From: Streptomyces camelliae
GTDB taxonomy: Bacteria > Actinomycetota > Actinomycetes > Streptomycetales > Streptomycetaceae
Assembly (NCBI RefSeq): GCF_027625935.1
Contig: NZ_CP115300.1
Span: 5,642,001 to 5,706,000 of the forward strand
Direction of reading: 5' to 3'
Length of the DNA: 64,000 nt
Below the pieces are notes generated by a model. It saw only the letters and a list, made by a program, of their open reading frames with translations, was not told where the DNA came from and searched no databases. Position 1 is the stretch's first letter, and each line of letters opens with the position of its first letter. The position numbers and the translations under genes are program-made. Shown piece by piece: positions 34,431 to 42,975 of this stretch.

Positions 34431-35983
34431 CTCCACAGTCTGTGGATGGCGACCTGTGGGCGGGACTGCCCGCCCTGGAAGAACCGCCCGGCGAGGACGC
34501 GGCACCGGACGTGTGGGAGGCCCCCATTCCCCTCACCGGCGGCCGTGAGCGTCCGCCGTTCCCCGCCCACGTCCTCCCCGCCTGGTTGGGGGAGTTCGTG
34601 ACGGCCGTATCGGAAGAGACGCAGACCCCGGTGGACCTCGCCGGATCGATCGCCCTCGCCGTGCTCGCCACGGCGGCCGGCGGCCGGTCGGTGGTCCACG
34701 TACGCGGCAACTGGCGTGAGCCGACCAACGTCTACACGGTGGTCGCGCTCCCGCCCGCCAACCGCAAGTCCGCCGTCTTCACGCTGCTGACCAACCCCCT
34801 CTATGAGGCGGAGAAACAGCTCAAGACGGCCATGCAGCCCGTGATCGTGGAAGCGGAGCTGACGGCACGGTTGGCCAAGGAAGCGGCGGACAAGGCCGCC
34901 GCCAAGGCCGCGTCCGCCGACGGCGACAAGCGCGATGAGATGGTGGCCACCGCCGTGGGCCTCGCGCAGACCGCCGACACACTCACCGTCCCCGCCGAAC
35001 CGGTCCTGTTGGCGGACGACTCGACGCCCGAGACGGTCACCTCGCTCATGGCGGAACAGGGCGGACGGCTGTCCGTGATGAGCGCCGAGGGCGGCATCTT
35101 CGACATCATCGCCGGCCGCTACTCCGGTGCCCCCAACATGGAAGTCTTCCTCAAGGGGCATGCCGGGGATCGGCTGAGGGTGAACCGGCAGACCCGCCGC
35201 GAGTACATCGACGCGCCCGCGCTGACCATCGGCCTCGCCGTGCAGCCGGACGTGCTGCGGGACATCGGGAAGGTGAAGGGGTTCGAGGGGCGCGGACTGC
35301 TGGCCCGCTTCCTGTACTCCCTGCCGGTGTCCACGGTCGGTGACCGCGAGGTCATCACCGACCCGGTCCCCGAACAGACGGCCGCCACCTATACCGCCCG
35401 GGTCATCGACCTCACCTTGTCCCTGGCGGAGTGGACGGACCCGGCCATCATCCAGCTCGCCCCGGAAGCGGACGCGGCATTGATCGCGTATCAGAAGCGC
35501 ATCGAACCGCAGCTCAGGGCACGCGGCGGCAAGCTGGGCCACATCTCCAACTGGGCCGGAAAGCTGGCCGGGGCGACCGCCCGCATGGCCGCGCTGCTGC
35601 ACCTCGCCGAACACGGCGGCAACGGCTACGCCCACCCCGTCACCACCGCCACCATGCGCGCGGCGATCGAGCTGGGGGAGTACTACACCGCCCACGCCCT
35701 GGCCGTGTTCGACGTCATGGGCGCGGACCCTGTCGTGTCCCGCGCCCGCAGCGTCCTGGACGTGCTGAGGGACAAGGGATGGGAGGACGTCAAACGACGG
35801 GACGTCTTCAGCGCCCTCTCCCGCAGCGAGTTCCCCAACGTCGCCGACCTGGAACCGGCCCTCGCGCTACTGGAAGACCACGGATACCTGCGGTCCTACC
35901 AACCCGCGCCCACCGGCAAGCGCGGACGCCCGCCGGCGCCCCGCCTTATCGCCCACCCGTCCCTGCGCCACGGCGGCCGGTGA
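34427..35983 (+). CDS. DUF3987 replicative helicase-like protein
   Basis: A 518-aa protein: TPVDLAGSIALAVLATAAGGRSVV, a degenerate P-loop PPANRKSAVF near 107, a helical coiled segment (about 120-180), STPETVTSLMAEQGGRLSVMSAEGG, and LTIGLAVQPDVLRDIG ... GLLARFLYSLP, as in YfjI/DUF3987 proteins. The C-terminus is a winged-helix-like domain (VLDVLRDKGWEDVKRRDVFSALS). It likely unwinds the origin with Prim-Pol. Length is normal for the family. Confidence 0.8.
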   Translation: MTPQSVDGDLWAGLPALEEPPGEDAAPDVWEAPIPLTGGRERPPFPAHVLPAWLGEFVTAVSEETQTPVDLAGSIALAVLATAAGGRSVVHVRGNWREPTNVYTVVALPPANRKSAVFTLLTNPLYEAEKQLKTAMQPVIVEAELTARLAKEAADKAAAKAASADGDKRDEMVATAVGLAQTADTLTVPAEPVLLADDSTPETVTSLMAEQGGRLSVMSAEGGIFDIIAGRYSGAPNMEVFLKGHAGDRLRVNRQTRREYIDAPALTIGLAVQPDVLRDIGKVKGFEGRGLLARFLYSLPVSTVGDREVITDPVPEQTAATYTARVIDLTLSLAEWTDPAIIQLAPEADAALIAYQKRIEPQLRARGGKLGHISNWAGKLAGATARMAALLHLAEHGGNGYAHPVTTATMRAAIELGEYYTAHALAVFDVMGADPVVSRARSVLDVLRDKGWEDVKRRDVFSALSRSEFPNVADLEPALALLEDHGYLRSYQPAPTGKRGRPPAPRLIAHPSLRHGGR

Positions 35984-36008
35984 CCCCCGCCCGCGCACAC
36001 AACCCCTC

Positions 36009-36284
36009 CCGCACAAACCGCAAAATCCGCAGAAAAGCCCGGACACCCCGCTGACCTGCGGCGGGACCCCGCTCCGCACAGGCGAGGGGGCCCGTCGCAC
36101 AATCCCGCGATATTCCGCAAAAAACCGAGCACCAGCCCGCCACCGGGGCCGGTCGACGGCCGCCCCTGATTTTTGCGGAATATCGCGGGTTTCTGCGGAG
36201 CGCTGCCCAGCACCACCCGCACACCGCAACGCCGCAGGTCAACGGCCCTGCCCGGAGTTTCTGCGGATATTGCGGTTTGTGCGG
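36009..36284. other. Candidate AICE replication origin (nested inverted repeats)
   Basis: The 35984-36322 gap is a two-layer palindrome. An outer repeat of about 33 bp (36009-36042 against 36252-36284, few mismatches) surrounds a perfect 20-bp inner repeat (36104-36123 against 36170-36189). All four arms share the core TGCGGA(A/T)AT(A/T)(T/C)GCGG or its complement, with a fifth TTTCTGCGGA near 36190. It is A/T-richer than its surroundings and sits between the replication and integration genes. Confidence 0.72.
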
Positions 36285-36322
36285 CGGCACCTGCCCATGA
36301 ACTCAGCTCATAGGAGTGAGCC

Positions 36323-36550
36323 GTGGACGAACACACCACCCTCCTCGCCGCCCCCGCCGAAGACCCGACTCTTGTCCTCCTCGAAGTCAAAGAGGCCGCC
36401 CGCCGACTCCGCATCGGCCGGACCACCTGCTACGGGCTCATCCGCTCTGGCGAACTGGAGTCCGTGATGGTCGGGAGCCTTCGCCGAGTCCCGGTCGACG
36501 CCATATCCGAGTACGTCACCCATCTCCGTACCACCCAACGCGCCGCTTGA
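36323..36550 (+). CDS. xis: Excisionase (Xis)-type HTH protein
   Basis: A 75-aa protein with a MerR/excisionase winged helix: LLEVKEAARRLRIGRTTCYGLIRSGELESVMVGSLRRVPVDAISEYV. It directs Int towards excision in AICEs. GTG 36323 follows GAGTGAG. It lies just upstream of int, with a hairpin copy between them. Confidence 0.85.
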   Translation: MDEHTTLLAAPAEDPTLVLLEVKEAARRLRIGRTTCYGLIRSGELESVMVGSLRRVPVDAISEYVTHLRTTQRAA

Positions 36551-36556
36551 CGACGC

Positions 36557-36599
36557 CCGGGGCGGCGGCACTCCCGGACAGGACAGCCCGCCGCCCCGG
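36557..36599 (+). repeat. Covarying hairpin motif, copy 4 (before int)
   Basis: Perfect 12-bp stem CCGGGGCGGCGG / CCGCCGCCCCGG (36557-36568, 36588-36599) with loop CACTCCCGGACAGGACAGC. ATCCCGACA and AGGAG follow before GTG 36636. Confidence 0.82.
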
Positions 36600-36635
36600 T
36601 CCCCATCCCGACACGCAAGAAACAGGAGCCTGCCT

Positions 36636-37913
36636 GTGGCAGAGGAAAAGAAGAAGCGGACCCGACAGCCCAACGGCCGTAGTTCGATCTACTTCGGCAA
36701 GGACGGCAAATGGCACGGCCGCGTCACCGTCGGCGTCCGCGACGACGGCACACCGGACCGCCGCCACGTCGAACGCAAGACCAAGGCCGAAGTGGCGGAC
36801 GCTGTCCGAGAGCTGGAGAAACAGCGCGACGCCAAGACAGTGAAGAAGCCCGGCAAAGCGTGGACGGTCAAGACATGGCTGACGCATTGGGTTGAGAACG
36901 TCGCACCCCTCGCCGTCAACGACAACACGATGGTCGGGTACGGCGTTGCGGTCCGGAAGCACCTCATCCCCGGCTTGGGTGCCCACCGTCTCGACAGGCT
37001 CAAGCCCGAGCACATCGAGGCGTTCTACGCCAAGATGCAGGCCAACGGCAGCAAGCCCGCGACTGCTCACCAGGTGCACCGCACATTCCGCACTGCCCTC
37101 AACGAGGCCGTCCGGCGCGGACATCTCGGCAAGAACCCCGTTCAGTTGGCCAAGGCGCCAAAGACGGGGGAGTACGAGGCGGAGCCCTACACCGTCCAAG
37201 AGGTACAGCGATTGCTGAAGGCCGCTGAACAGCATCGCAACTCCGCACGGTGGGCAGTGGCCCTCGCCCTCGGACTGCGTCAAGGGGAGGTACTGGGGCT
37301 GAAGTGGGAGGACATGGACCTTGAGGGTGGGTTCCTGGTTGTCCGGCGTAGTCGCCATCGGCCGCAGTTCGCCCACGGGTGTGCGGAGCCCTGCGGACGC
37401 AAGGCCGCCGGGTACTGCCCGCAGAGGCGACGAACCAACCCGGAATTGTCCACCACCAAGTCGCGTGCCGGCCGTCGCGCGGTCGGTCTCCCCGAACAGC
37501 TCGTTGACCTACTCCGTGCGCACCTCAAGGCGCAGGAAGCGGAGCGCACGGCGGCCGGGAAGCGCTGGGAGGAGAACGGCTTGGTCTTCCCGGATGAGTA
37601 CGGCCGTAGCCCATCCCACCGCCGAGACTGGACCGAGTGGAAGGATCTTCTGGCAGAGGCGAAGGTACGGGACGGGCGCCTGCACGACGCGCGCCACACG
37701 GCCGCCACGGTGCTGCTCATCCTCGGTGTTCCCGAGCGGGCCGTCATGGGCCTCATGGGTTGGTCGAGCACAGCCATGGCCGCCCGCTATCAACACATGG
37801 TGGACGCGGTGCGGACGGACATCGCGAGGCAGGTGGACGGCCTGATCTGGAAGCCCGAGACGGACCGGCCGGACGATGACGGTGCGGCTGGAGTACTCCT
37901 GCCAGCCGATTGA
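36636..37913 (+). CDS. int: Tyrosine site-specific integrase
   Basis: A 425-aa recombinase. A basic N-terminal arm-binding region (about 10-60) is followed by a SAM-like core-binding domain (about 65-150) and the catalytic domain with Arg in LALGLRQGEVLGLKW (near 214), HxxR in LHDARHTAA (near 350), GWSS (His/Trp box) and the nucleophile Tyr in ARYQHM (near 384). It should recombine the tRNA-Cys attB. A Cys-rich insertion (CAEPCGRKAAGYC, about 248-260) is present in the catalytic domain, as in many actinomycete AICE integrases. It lies 955 bp from attR. Confidence 0.93.
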   Translation: MAEEKKKRTRQPNGRSSIYFGKDGKWHGRVTVGVRDDGTPDRRHVERKTKAEVADAVRELEKQRDAKTVKKPGKAWTVKTWLTHWVENVAPLAVNDNTMVGYGVAVRKHLIPGLGAHRLDRLKPEHIEAFYAKMQANGSKPATAHQVHRTFRTALNEAVRRGHLGKNPVQLAKAPKTGEYEAEPYTVQEVQRLLKAAEQHRNSARWAVALALGLRQGEVLGLKWEDMDLEGGFLVVRRSRHRPQFAHGCAEPCGRKAAGYCPQRRRTNPELSTTKSRAGRRAVGLPEQLVDLLRAHLKAQEAERTAAGKRWEENGLVFPDEYGRSPSHRRDWTEWKDLLAEAKVRDGRLHDARHTAATVLLILGVPERAVMGLMGWSSTAMAARYQHMVDAVRTDIARQVDGLIWKPETDRPDDDGAAGVLLPAD

Positions 37914-37922
37914 TAGCAGGCG

Positions 37923-38276
37923 TCAAAGGCCGCGCTCTTGAACCTGGTCATTCTCAGACTGCCTGGCGATCACTTGATCCAAGAGGTAGTCCCAGTCAAG
38001 ACGAACGTGCCTGTCCCTGTACCTCCGGTGAGCGGCTTGACCTGAGACTCCCAGCGCTGCACCGATATCTGCCCATGACACACCCGAAGCTCTGCATCGG
38101 GCGATCTCCTTCAAGACCCGGAGTTCAGCAGCAGCTCGCAACTCACCTGCCACTGACAGTCGCTCGATGTGCGAGGTGGCTTTCCTCTCCTCGCTGATTC
38201 TTCGTACAGCGACGTGCATGAGCTTTTCGGGGAAGTCGTCCTGCGGGTCGAGGGCTCTCTGCTGAGGGGGCGCCAT
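37923..38276 (-). CDS. Small HTH DNA-binding protein near attR
   Basis: A protein of about 117 aa: a helical N-terminus (ISEERKATSHIERLSVAGEL RAAAELRVLKEIAR), then WADIGAALGVSGQAAHRRYRDR, a sigma-70 region 4-like helix-turn-helix. It may control int/xis. Start is unclear: ATG 38276 and ATG 38324 are both in frame and neither has a ribosome-binding site. Two palindromes (TCAACA-ca-TGTTGA near 38277-38290 and GCGGAGT-n4-ACTCCGC near 38295-38312) lie at the start and suggest autoregulation. It is convergent with int, 9 bp apart. Confidence 0.68.
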   Translation of the reverse strand: MAPPQQRALDPQDDFPEKLMHVAVRRISEERKATSHIERLSVAGELRAAAELRVLKEIARCRASGVSWADIGAALGVSGQAAHRRYRDRHVRLDWDYLLDQVIARQSENDQVQERGL

Positions 38277-38476
38277 CAACACATGTTGACACGAGCGGAG
38301 TTCATACTCCGCACGGTTCGGCATAGTCGCAGGTCAACGGCATTCGTTGTCCAGGTCGCTGCCGGTTAGTGTCAGTGCCGCGGCCTACAGGGCCTTCGTC
38401 GGATACGGCGGCGGCCCCCTGGTCCTAAGCAGGAGGCCGCCATCACCGTCAGTAACGTCGACACAAGGGGGCCAAC

Positions 38477-38704
38477 ATTTCCAACAACGGGGAGTCTAAG
38501 TGGCGGTCTGGAAGTCGTCCGGTCTCGAAGACCATTTGCCGAATCAGCAGCCGTTGGCGCGCCCACCTCACGGAGCGCTCAGCACGTCGCCACTTCGGTC
38601 GTCTTCTGCGCTCTGCTGGCGATGAGCTGATCCGGGTGGCAGTCAAGGCGAGCTTGAGCGGTATCGGAACGCTCGCGCTCTACTGGTGGCACCACCACCG
38701 GTAG
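38477..38704 (+). CDS. Basic small protein with apparent AUU start
   Basis: An open frame of 76 codons between a TAA at 38453 and a TAG at 38702 translates as a coherent 75-aa basic protein: (I)SNNGESKWRSGSRPVS, then RRHFGRLLRSAGDELI and a hydrophobic end KASLSGIGTLALYWWHHHR. No in-frame ATG, GTG or TTG occurs before residue 59. An ATT at 38477 lies 6 nt after AAGGGGG, the best ribosome-binding site nearby. Either initiation is at AUU or the true start has been lost. The function is unknown; the C-terminal helix could touch the membrane. Confidence 0.5.
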   Translation: MSNNGESKWRSGSRPVSKTICRISSRWRAHLTERSARRHFGRLLRSAGDELIRVAVKASLSGIGTLALYWWHHHR

Positions 38705-38784
38705 CCGGTGCTCAGGCGTCACGAGCAGTGAACTAGGCCGATCGCAGACGCTCAGCCTGGGGCAACCCGCCTGTGTCGCACAAC

Positions 38785-38807
38785 TGAGACGCGAACTGAG
38801 ACGGACA
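38785..38807 (+). promoter_or_regulatory. Putative integrase arm-type site, right
   Basis: Two TGAGACG units 12 bp apart, 21/23 identical to 19462-19484 and in the same orientation, 61 bp inside attR. Confidence 0.55.
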
Positions 38808-38811
38808 GCCG

Positions 38812-38846
38812 AAAGGGCGGCACCCCTCCAGGGATGCCGCCCTTTT
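38812..38846. terminator. Intrinsic terminator at the right end of the element
   Basis: Stem AAAGGGCGGCA (38812-38822) / TGCCGCCCTTT (38835-38845), followed by TGTTTT. On the minus strand it also follows the tRNA-Cys 3' end, so it may serve both directions. The remainder of 38705-39233 not covered by tRNA features shows nothing else. Confidence 0.75.
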
Positions 38847-38868
38847 GTTTTGCCTGGTCAGGCAGTAA

Positions 38869-38911
38869 GAGGCCGTGGCGGGAATCGAACCCACGTAACT
38901 CGCTTTGCAGG
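38869..38911. repeat. attR core of the AICE
   Basis: 43 bp identical to attL (19302-19344), forming the 3' portion of the intact tRNA-Cys on the minus strand. Confidence 0.92.
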
Positions 38912-38941
38912 CGAGCCCCTAAACCACTCGGGCACACGGCC
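38870..38941 (-). tRNA. tRNA-Cys (GCA)
   Basis: Read on the minus strand: acceptor GGCCGTG/CACGGCC (seven perfect pairs), D-arm CCC...GGG, anticodon arm CTCGC-CTGCAAA-GCGAG (anticodon GCA), T-arm GTGGG-TTCGATT-CCCGC, and discriminator T as expected for Cys. CCA is not encoded. It is the integration target; its 3' 41 bases come from the element. Confidence 0.92.
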
Positions 38942-38962
38942 GTGTTGATGTGTTCGTTTCTC

Positions 38963-39059
38963 GGCCGTGGTGGGGATCGGACCCACGTGACTCCCCGCGA
39001 GCGGAGCTCGCTGATGGATGCAGCGCGGGCGAGCCCCTAAACCACTCGGGCACACGGCC
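38963..39059 (-). pseudogene. tRNA-Cys-like gene with expanded anticodon arm
   Basis: 97 nt, 21 bp upstream of tRNA-Cys on the same strand and with the same preceding ATCAACAC. Acceptor (GGCCGTG/CACGGCC) and D-arm match the true tRNA-Cys, and the T-arm GTGGG-TCCGATC-CCCAC pairs perfectly but has TCC instead of TTC. The anticodon arm is replaced by CTC(g)CCCGCG / CGCGGGGAG capped by about 24 nt that can form CTG-CATCCAT-CAG and AGCTCCGCT hairpins. It is either a decayed duplicate or a structured tRNA-like RNA. Confidence 0.6.
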
Positions 39060-39074
39060 GTGTTGATGTGAATG

Positions 39075-39103
39075 AACTTATGGGCCGGCGAAGATGGGCT
39101 CAA
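39075..39103 (-). promoter_or_regulatory. Promoter of the tRNA-like / tRNA-Cys unit
   Basis: On the minus strand: TTGAGC (39103-39098), 17-bp spacer, TAAGTT (39080-39075). Predicted start is about 9 nt before the tRNA-like gene. No separate promoter fits in the 21 bp between the two tRNA genes, so both would be on one transcript. Confidence 0.65.
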
Positions 39104-39233
39104 GGGGATCGGGCGGGCTGCAACGGGACTGCCACACCGCGTTCATGAAACGGGGGGCGTACGACCAAGGTCGCAGGTCGGACCGGTCTCCCGACAGGGG
39201 TCAAACGGTGTTGTGGGCCTTACTCTGGCGGGC

Positions 39234-40676
39234 ATGACCGCCCTGGAGCCCCGCGACGCCGATGTCGTGACCGAAGCCGCCGAGACCGATGACAGAGAAG
39301 GTGTGCTGAGCCGGTCGTACCGGGCGCTCAGTGTCGGGATCGTCTCCGTCGTGCTGCTCATCGCGTTCGAGGCGACGGCCGTGGGGACCGCGATGCCGGT
39401 TGCCGCGCGGGAGCTGGACGGGGTGGCGCTGTACGCGTTCGCGTTCTCCGGGTATTTCACGACCAGCCTGTTCGGCATGGTGCTGTCGGGGCAGTGGTCG
39501 GACCGGCGCGGTCCGCTCGGCCCGTTGAGCGCGGGCATCGCGGGCTTCGCCGCCGGCCTCGTCATCGCCGGCACCGCCCAGGTGATGTGGGTGTTCATCC
39601 TGGGCCGGGCGGTGCAGGGGCTCGGCGGGGGTCTCGTCATCGTGGCGCTGTACGTCGTCGTCGGCCGCGCCTACCCCGAGCGGTTGCGGCCGGCGATCAT
39701 GGCGGCCTTCGCGGCGGGCTGGGTGGTCCCCTCGATCGTCGGCCCCCTCGCCTCCGGCGCCGTCACCGAACACCTCGGCTGGCGCTGGGTCTTCCTCGGC
39801 ATACCCGCCCTCGTCGTCCTCCCGCTCGCCCTCGCCCTGCCGCAGATACGCCGCCGGGCGTCCGGACCGGTCCAGACCGACACGGGTACCGGTTCATTCG
39901 ACCGGCGGCGCATCCGGCTCGCCCTGTGGATCTCGCTCGGCGCCGGGCTGCTCCAGTACGCCGCCCAGGATCTGCGCCCCCTCGCCGCGCTCCCCGCACT
40001 CGCCGGTGCCGCGCTGCTCGTGCCCGCCGCCCTCGGCCTCCTCCCGCGCGGCACCTACCGCGCCGCCCGCGGTCTGCCCTCCGTCGTCCTGCTGCGCGGA
40101 CTGTCCGCCGGTTCCTTCGTCGCCGCCGAGTCCTTCGTCCCGCTGATGCTCGTCACCCAGCGCGGGTTGTCGCCGATGCTCGCCGGGTTCTCGCTGGCGG
40201 CCGGCGGGCTGACTTGGGCGCTGGGCTCGTTCGTGCAGTCCCGGCCGCGCATGGCGCCGTACCGGGAGCGGCTGATGACCGTCGGGATGGTGCTGGTCGC
40301 CGCCGCGATCGCCACCGCGCCCAGTGTGCTCGTGCATTCCGTGCCGGTCTGGACCGTCGCCGTCGCCTGGGCCTTCGGCTGTCTCGGCATGGGCCTGGTG
40401 ATCTCCTCCACCAGCGTGCTCCTGCTCCGGCTGTCCGCCCCGGAGGAGGCCGGCACCAACTCCGCCGCGCTCCAGATCTCCGACGCCCTCTCCAACGTCG
40501 TCCTCCTCGCCACCACCGGCGCCGCCTTCGCGGCCCTGGGCGGCGGCAGCACGGTCACCACCACGGCCACGACCACCGACGGAACCCACCCCACCGCCTT
40601 CGCGGCCGTCTTCCTGCCGATGGCGGGGGTGGCGCTGGTGGGGGCCTGGGTGACCCGGCGGCTGCGGGAGCGGTGA
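39234..40676 (+). CDS. MFS transporter, drug-efflux type
   Basis: A 480-aa integral membrane protein with about 12-14 hydrophobic helices. MFS loop motif A is recognisable as GQWSDRRGPLGP near residue 87 and an antiporter-like WVVPSIVGPLASGAVTEHLGWRWVF (motif C region) near 165. It likely exports a drug or metabolite by proton antiport. The start at ATG 39234 (MTALEPRD) gives a 40-residue cytoplasmic N-terminus; an upstream in-frame extension to 39072 overlaps the tRNA promoter and is rejected. Confidence 0.85.
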   Translation: MTALEPRDADVVTEAAETDDREGVLSRSYRALSVGIVSVVLLIAFEATAVGTAMPVAARELDGVALYAFAFSGYFTTSLFGMVLSGQWSDRRGPLGPLSAGIAGFAAGLVIAGTAQVMWVFILGRAVQGLGGGLVIVALYVVVGRAYPERLRPAIMAAFAAGWVVPSIVGPLASGAVTEHLGWRWVFLGIPALVVLPLALALPQIRRRASGPVQTDTGTGSFDRRRIRLALWISLGAGLLQYAAQDLRPLAALPALAGAALLVPAALGLLPRGTYRAARGLPSVVLLRGLSAGSFVAAESFVPLMLVTQRGLSPMLAGFSLAAGGLTWALGSFVQSRPRMAPYRERLMTVGMVLVAAAIATAPSVLVHSVPVWTVAVAWAFGCLGMGLVISSTSVLLLRLSAPEEAGTNSAALQISDALSNVVLLATTGAAFAALGGGSTVTTTATTTDGTHPTAFAAVFLPMAGVALVGAWVTRRLRER

Positions 40677-40824
40677 GCCACAACGCCTGAGCGGTGCGTG
40701 CTGTGACGTGGATCCCACCCACGGGCGACCCGGCCTCGTCCGGGCGTTGACGGCGGTGCCGCGCCGGTAGGGTGGCCCGGTTGTCATACGTAGCCGAGCC
40801 GCCCGACCCCCAACTACGGAGACC

Positions 40825-42624
40825 GTGACTACCACCGCCGCTTCCTCCACGCATTCCCATCACCTCTCGCCCGCCTTTCCCGGCCGGGCCCCCTGGGGTA
40901 CCGCCAGCAGGCTGCGGGCCTGGCAGCAGGGGGCGATGGAGAAGTACGTCCAGGAGCAGCCGCGCGACTTCCTCGCCGTCGCCACGCCCGGCGCCGGCAA
41001 GACGACCTTCGCGCTGACGCTCGCCTCCTGGCTGCTGCACCACCACGTCGTGCAGCAGGTGACCGTGGTCGCGCCGACCGAGCACCTGAAGAAGCAGTGG
41101 GCCGAGGCCGCGGCCCGGATAGGGATCAAGCTCGACCCCGAGTACAGCGCCGGGCCGCTCGGCAGGGAGTACGACGGGGTCGCCGTCACCTACGCCGGTG
41201 TCGGCGTACGGCCCATGCTGCACCGCAACCGGGTGGAGCAGCGCAAGACCCTGGTGATCCTGGACGAGATCCACCACGCCGGTGACTCCAAGTCGTGGGG
41301 CGAGGCGTGTCTGGAGGCGTTCGAGCCGGCGACCCGGCGGCTCGCGCTGACCGGTACGCCGTTCCGTTCCGACACCAACCCGATCCCCTTCGTGACGTAC
41401 GAGGAGGGGGCGGACGGGATCCGGCGGTCCGCCGCCGACTACACCTACGGCTACGGCAACGCCCTCGCCGACCATGTCGTCCGGCCCGTCATCTTCCTCT
41501 CCTACAGCGGCAACATGCGCTGGCGTACGAAGGCCGGTGACGAGATCGCCGCCCGGCTCGGCGAGCCGATGACCAAGGACGCGATCAGCCAGGCCTGGCG
41601 TACCGCGCTCGATCCGCGCGGCGAGTGGATGCCCAGCGTGCTGCGCGCCGCCGACCAGCGGCTGACCGAGGTCAGGAAGGCCATCCCGGACGCCGGTGCG
41701 CTGGTCATCGCCTCCGACCAGGACTCGGCGCGCGCGTACGCCAAGCTGATCCGTGAGATCACGGGCAGCAAGGCGACCCTCGTGCTGTCCGACGACACCG
41801 GCGCGTCCAAGCGGATCGACGACTTCAGCGAGAGCAACGACCGGTGGATGGTCGCCGTCCGCATGGTGTCCGAGGGCGTGGACGTGCCTCGGCTCGCGGT
41901 CGGGGTGTACGCCACGACCATCTCCACCCCCCTCTTCTTCGCCCAGGCCGTCGGCCGTTTCGTACGGTCCCGGCGGCGCGGTGAGACGGCCTCCGTGTTT
42001 CTGCCGACCGTGCCGGACCTGCTGACCTTCGCCAACGAGATGGAGAAGGAGCGCGACCACGCCCTCGACAAGCCGAAGAAGGAGGGCGAGGAGGACCCGT
42101 ACGCCGAATCCGAGAAGGAGATGGAGGAGGCGAACAAGCAGCAGGACGAGGACACCGGCGAGCAGGAGCAGTTCTCCTTCGAGGCGCTGGAGTCCGAGGC
42201 CGTCTTCGACCGGGTTCTCTACGACGGCGCCGAGTTCGGTATGCAGGCGCACCCGGGGAGTGAGGAGGAGCAGGACTACCTCGGCATTCCGGGCCTCCTC
42301 GAACCCGACCAGGTCCAGCTCCTGCTCCAGAAGCGGCAGGCCCGGCAGATCGCGCACAGCCGCAAGAAGCCGGACGCCGAGGCGGACCTTCTCGAACTGC
42401 CCGCCGAGCGGCGGCCGGTGGTCTCCCACAAGGAGATGATGGAGCTGCGCAAGCGGCTCAACACGCTGGTCAGCGCGTACGTCCATCAGAGCGGCAAGCC
42501 GCACGGGGTGATCCACACCGAGCTGCGCCGGGTATGCGGAGGCCCGCCCAGCGCGGAGGCCACGGCGGGGCAGCTGCGGCAGCGCATCGCCAAGGTGCAG
42601 GAGTGGGCCACGCGGATGCGCTGA
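40825..42624 (+). CDS. DEAD/DEAH-box superfamily 2 helicase
   Basis: A 599-aa protein: Walker A TPGAGKTTFAL near 54, motif Ia VVAPTEHLKKQW, motif II DEIHHAG (146-149, DEIH), motif III LTGTPFR, and motif VI QAVGRFVRSRR near 375. The C-terminal half is charged (EEDPYAESEKEMEEANKQQDED). It resembles the type III restriction/UvrB-like DEAD helicases found as single genes in Streptomyces; a DNA-repair role is plausible. GTG 40825 is preceded by GGAGACC. Confidence 0.85.
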   Translation: MTTTAASSTHSHHLSPAFPGRAPWGTASRLRAWQQGAMEKYVQEQPRDFLAVATPGAGKTTFALTLASWLLHHHVVQQVTVVAPTEHLKKQWAEAAARIGIKLDPEYSAGPLGREYDGVAVTYAGVGVRPMLHRNRVEQRKTLVILDEIHHAGDSKSWGEACLEAFEPATRRLALTGTPFRSDTNPIPFVTYEEGADGIRRSAADYTYGYGNALADHVVRPVIFLSYSGNMRWRTKAGDEIAARLGEPMTKDAISQAWRTALDPRGEWMPSVLRAADQRLTEVRKAIPDAGALVIASDQDSARAYAKLIREITGSKATLVLSDDTGASKRIDDFSESNDRWMVAVRMVSEGVDVPRLAVGVYATTISTPLFFAQAVGRFVRSRRRGETASVFLPTVPDLLTFANEMEKERDHALDKPKKEGEEDPYAESEKEMEEANKQQDEDTGEQEQFSFEALESEAVFDRVLYDGAEFGMQAHPGSEEEQDYLGIPGLLEPDQVQLLLQKRQARQIAHSRKKPDAEADLLELPAERRPVVSHKEMMELRKRLNTLVSAYVHQSGKPHGVIHTELRRVCGGPPSAEATAGQLRQRIAKVQEWATRMR

Positions 42625-42975
42625 CCCCCGCTCGGCCGCCCCGCCCCGCCGACCCGCTCGGCCGAAGAGCGGTTTCCCCCGCGGGCCGGGTGCCCGCCCC
42701 CGCGTCCGTATCCGGACGAATGCAGGCAGGCCGGATAAGCCCTTGCCCGGATTCTGGACGGAGGCTTCCGCTCAGCGAACTTGCTTCGCTACTGTCCCGC
42801 TACGCACACGCCCCGTGGCAGCGTCGCCGCGGAGCGCAGCCGTGAAGCGACCTGGGCCCGGAGCCGCCGGAGCCGTCCTGCCGATCGGCGGCCTCTGAAC
42901 GCGTCGCCGACGGGACTCGGCCACGCATCCGTCGCTCAGGGGCCCGCCGGCCTCACCACCAAAGGAGTGGGCGTC
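42625..42975. other. Intergenic region before the IclR regulator
   Basis: 351 bp without a gene. It holds a GCTCGGCCG direct repeat after the helicase stop (42633 and 42656), CCGGATAAG / CCGGATTC units near 42732-42755 and a TACTGT -10-like hexamer at 42790-42795 without a good -35. An open frame running from 42781 into the IclR gene lacks a ribosome-binding site and family sequence. Confidence 0.4.
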
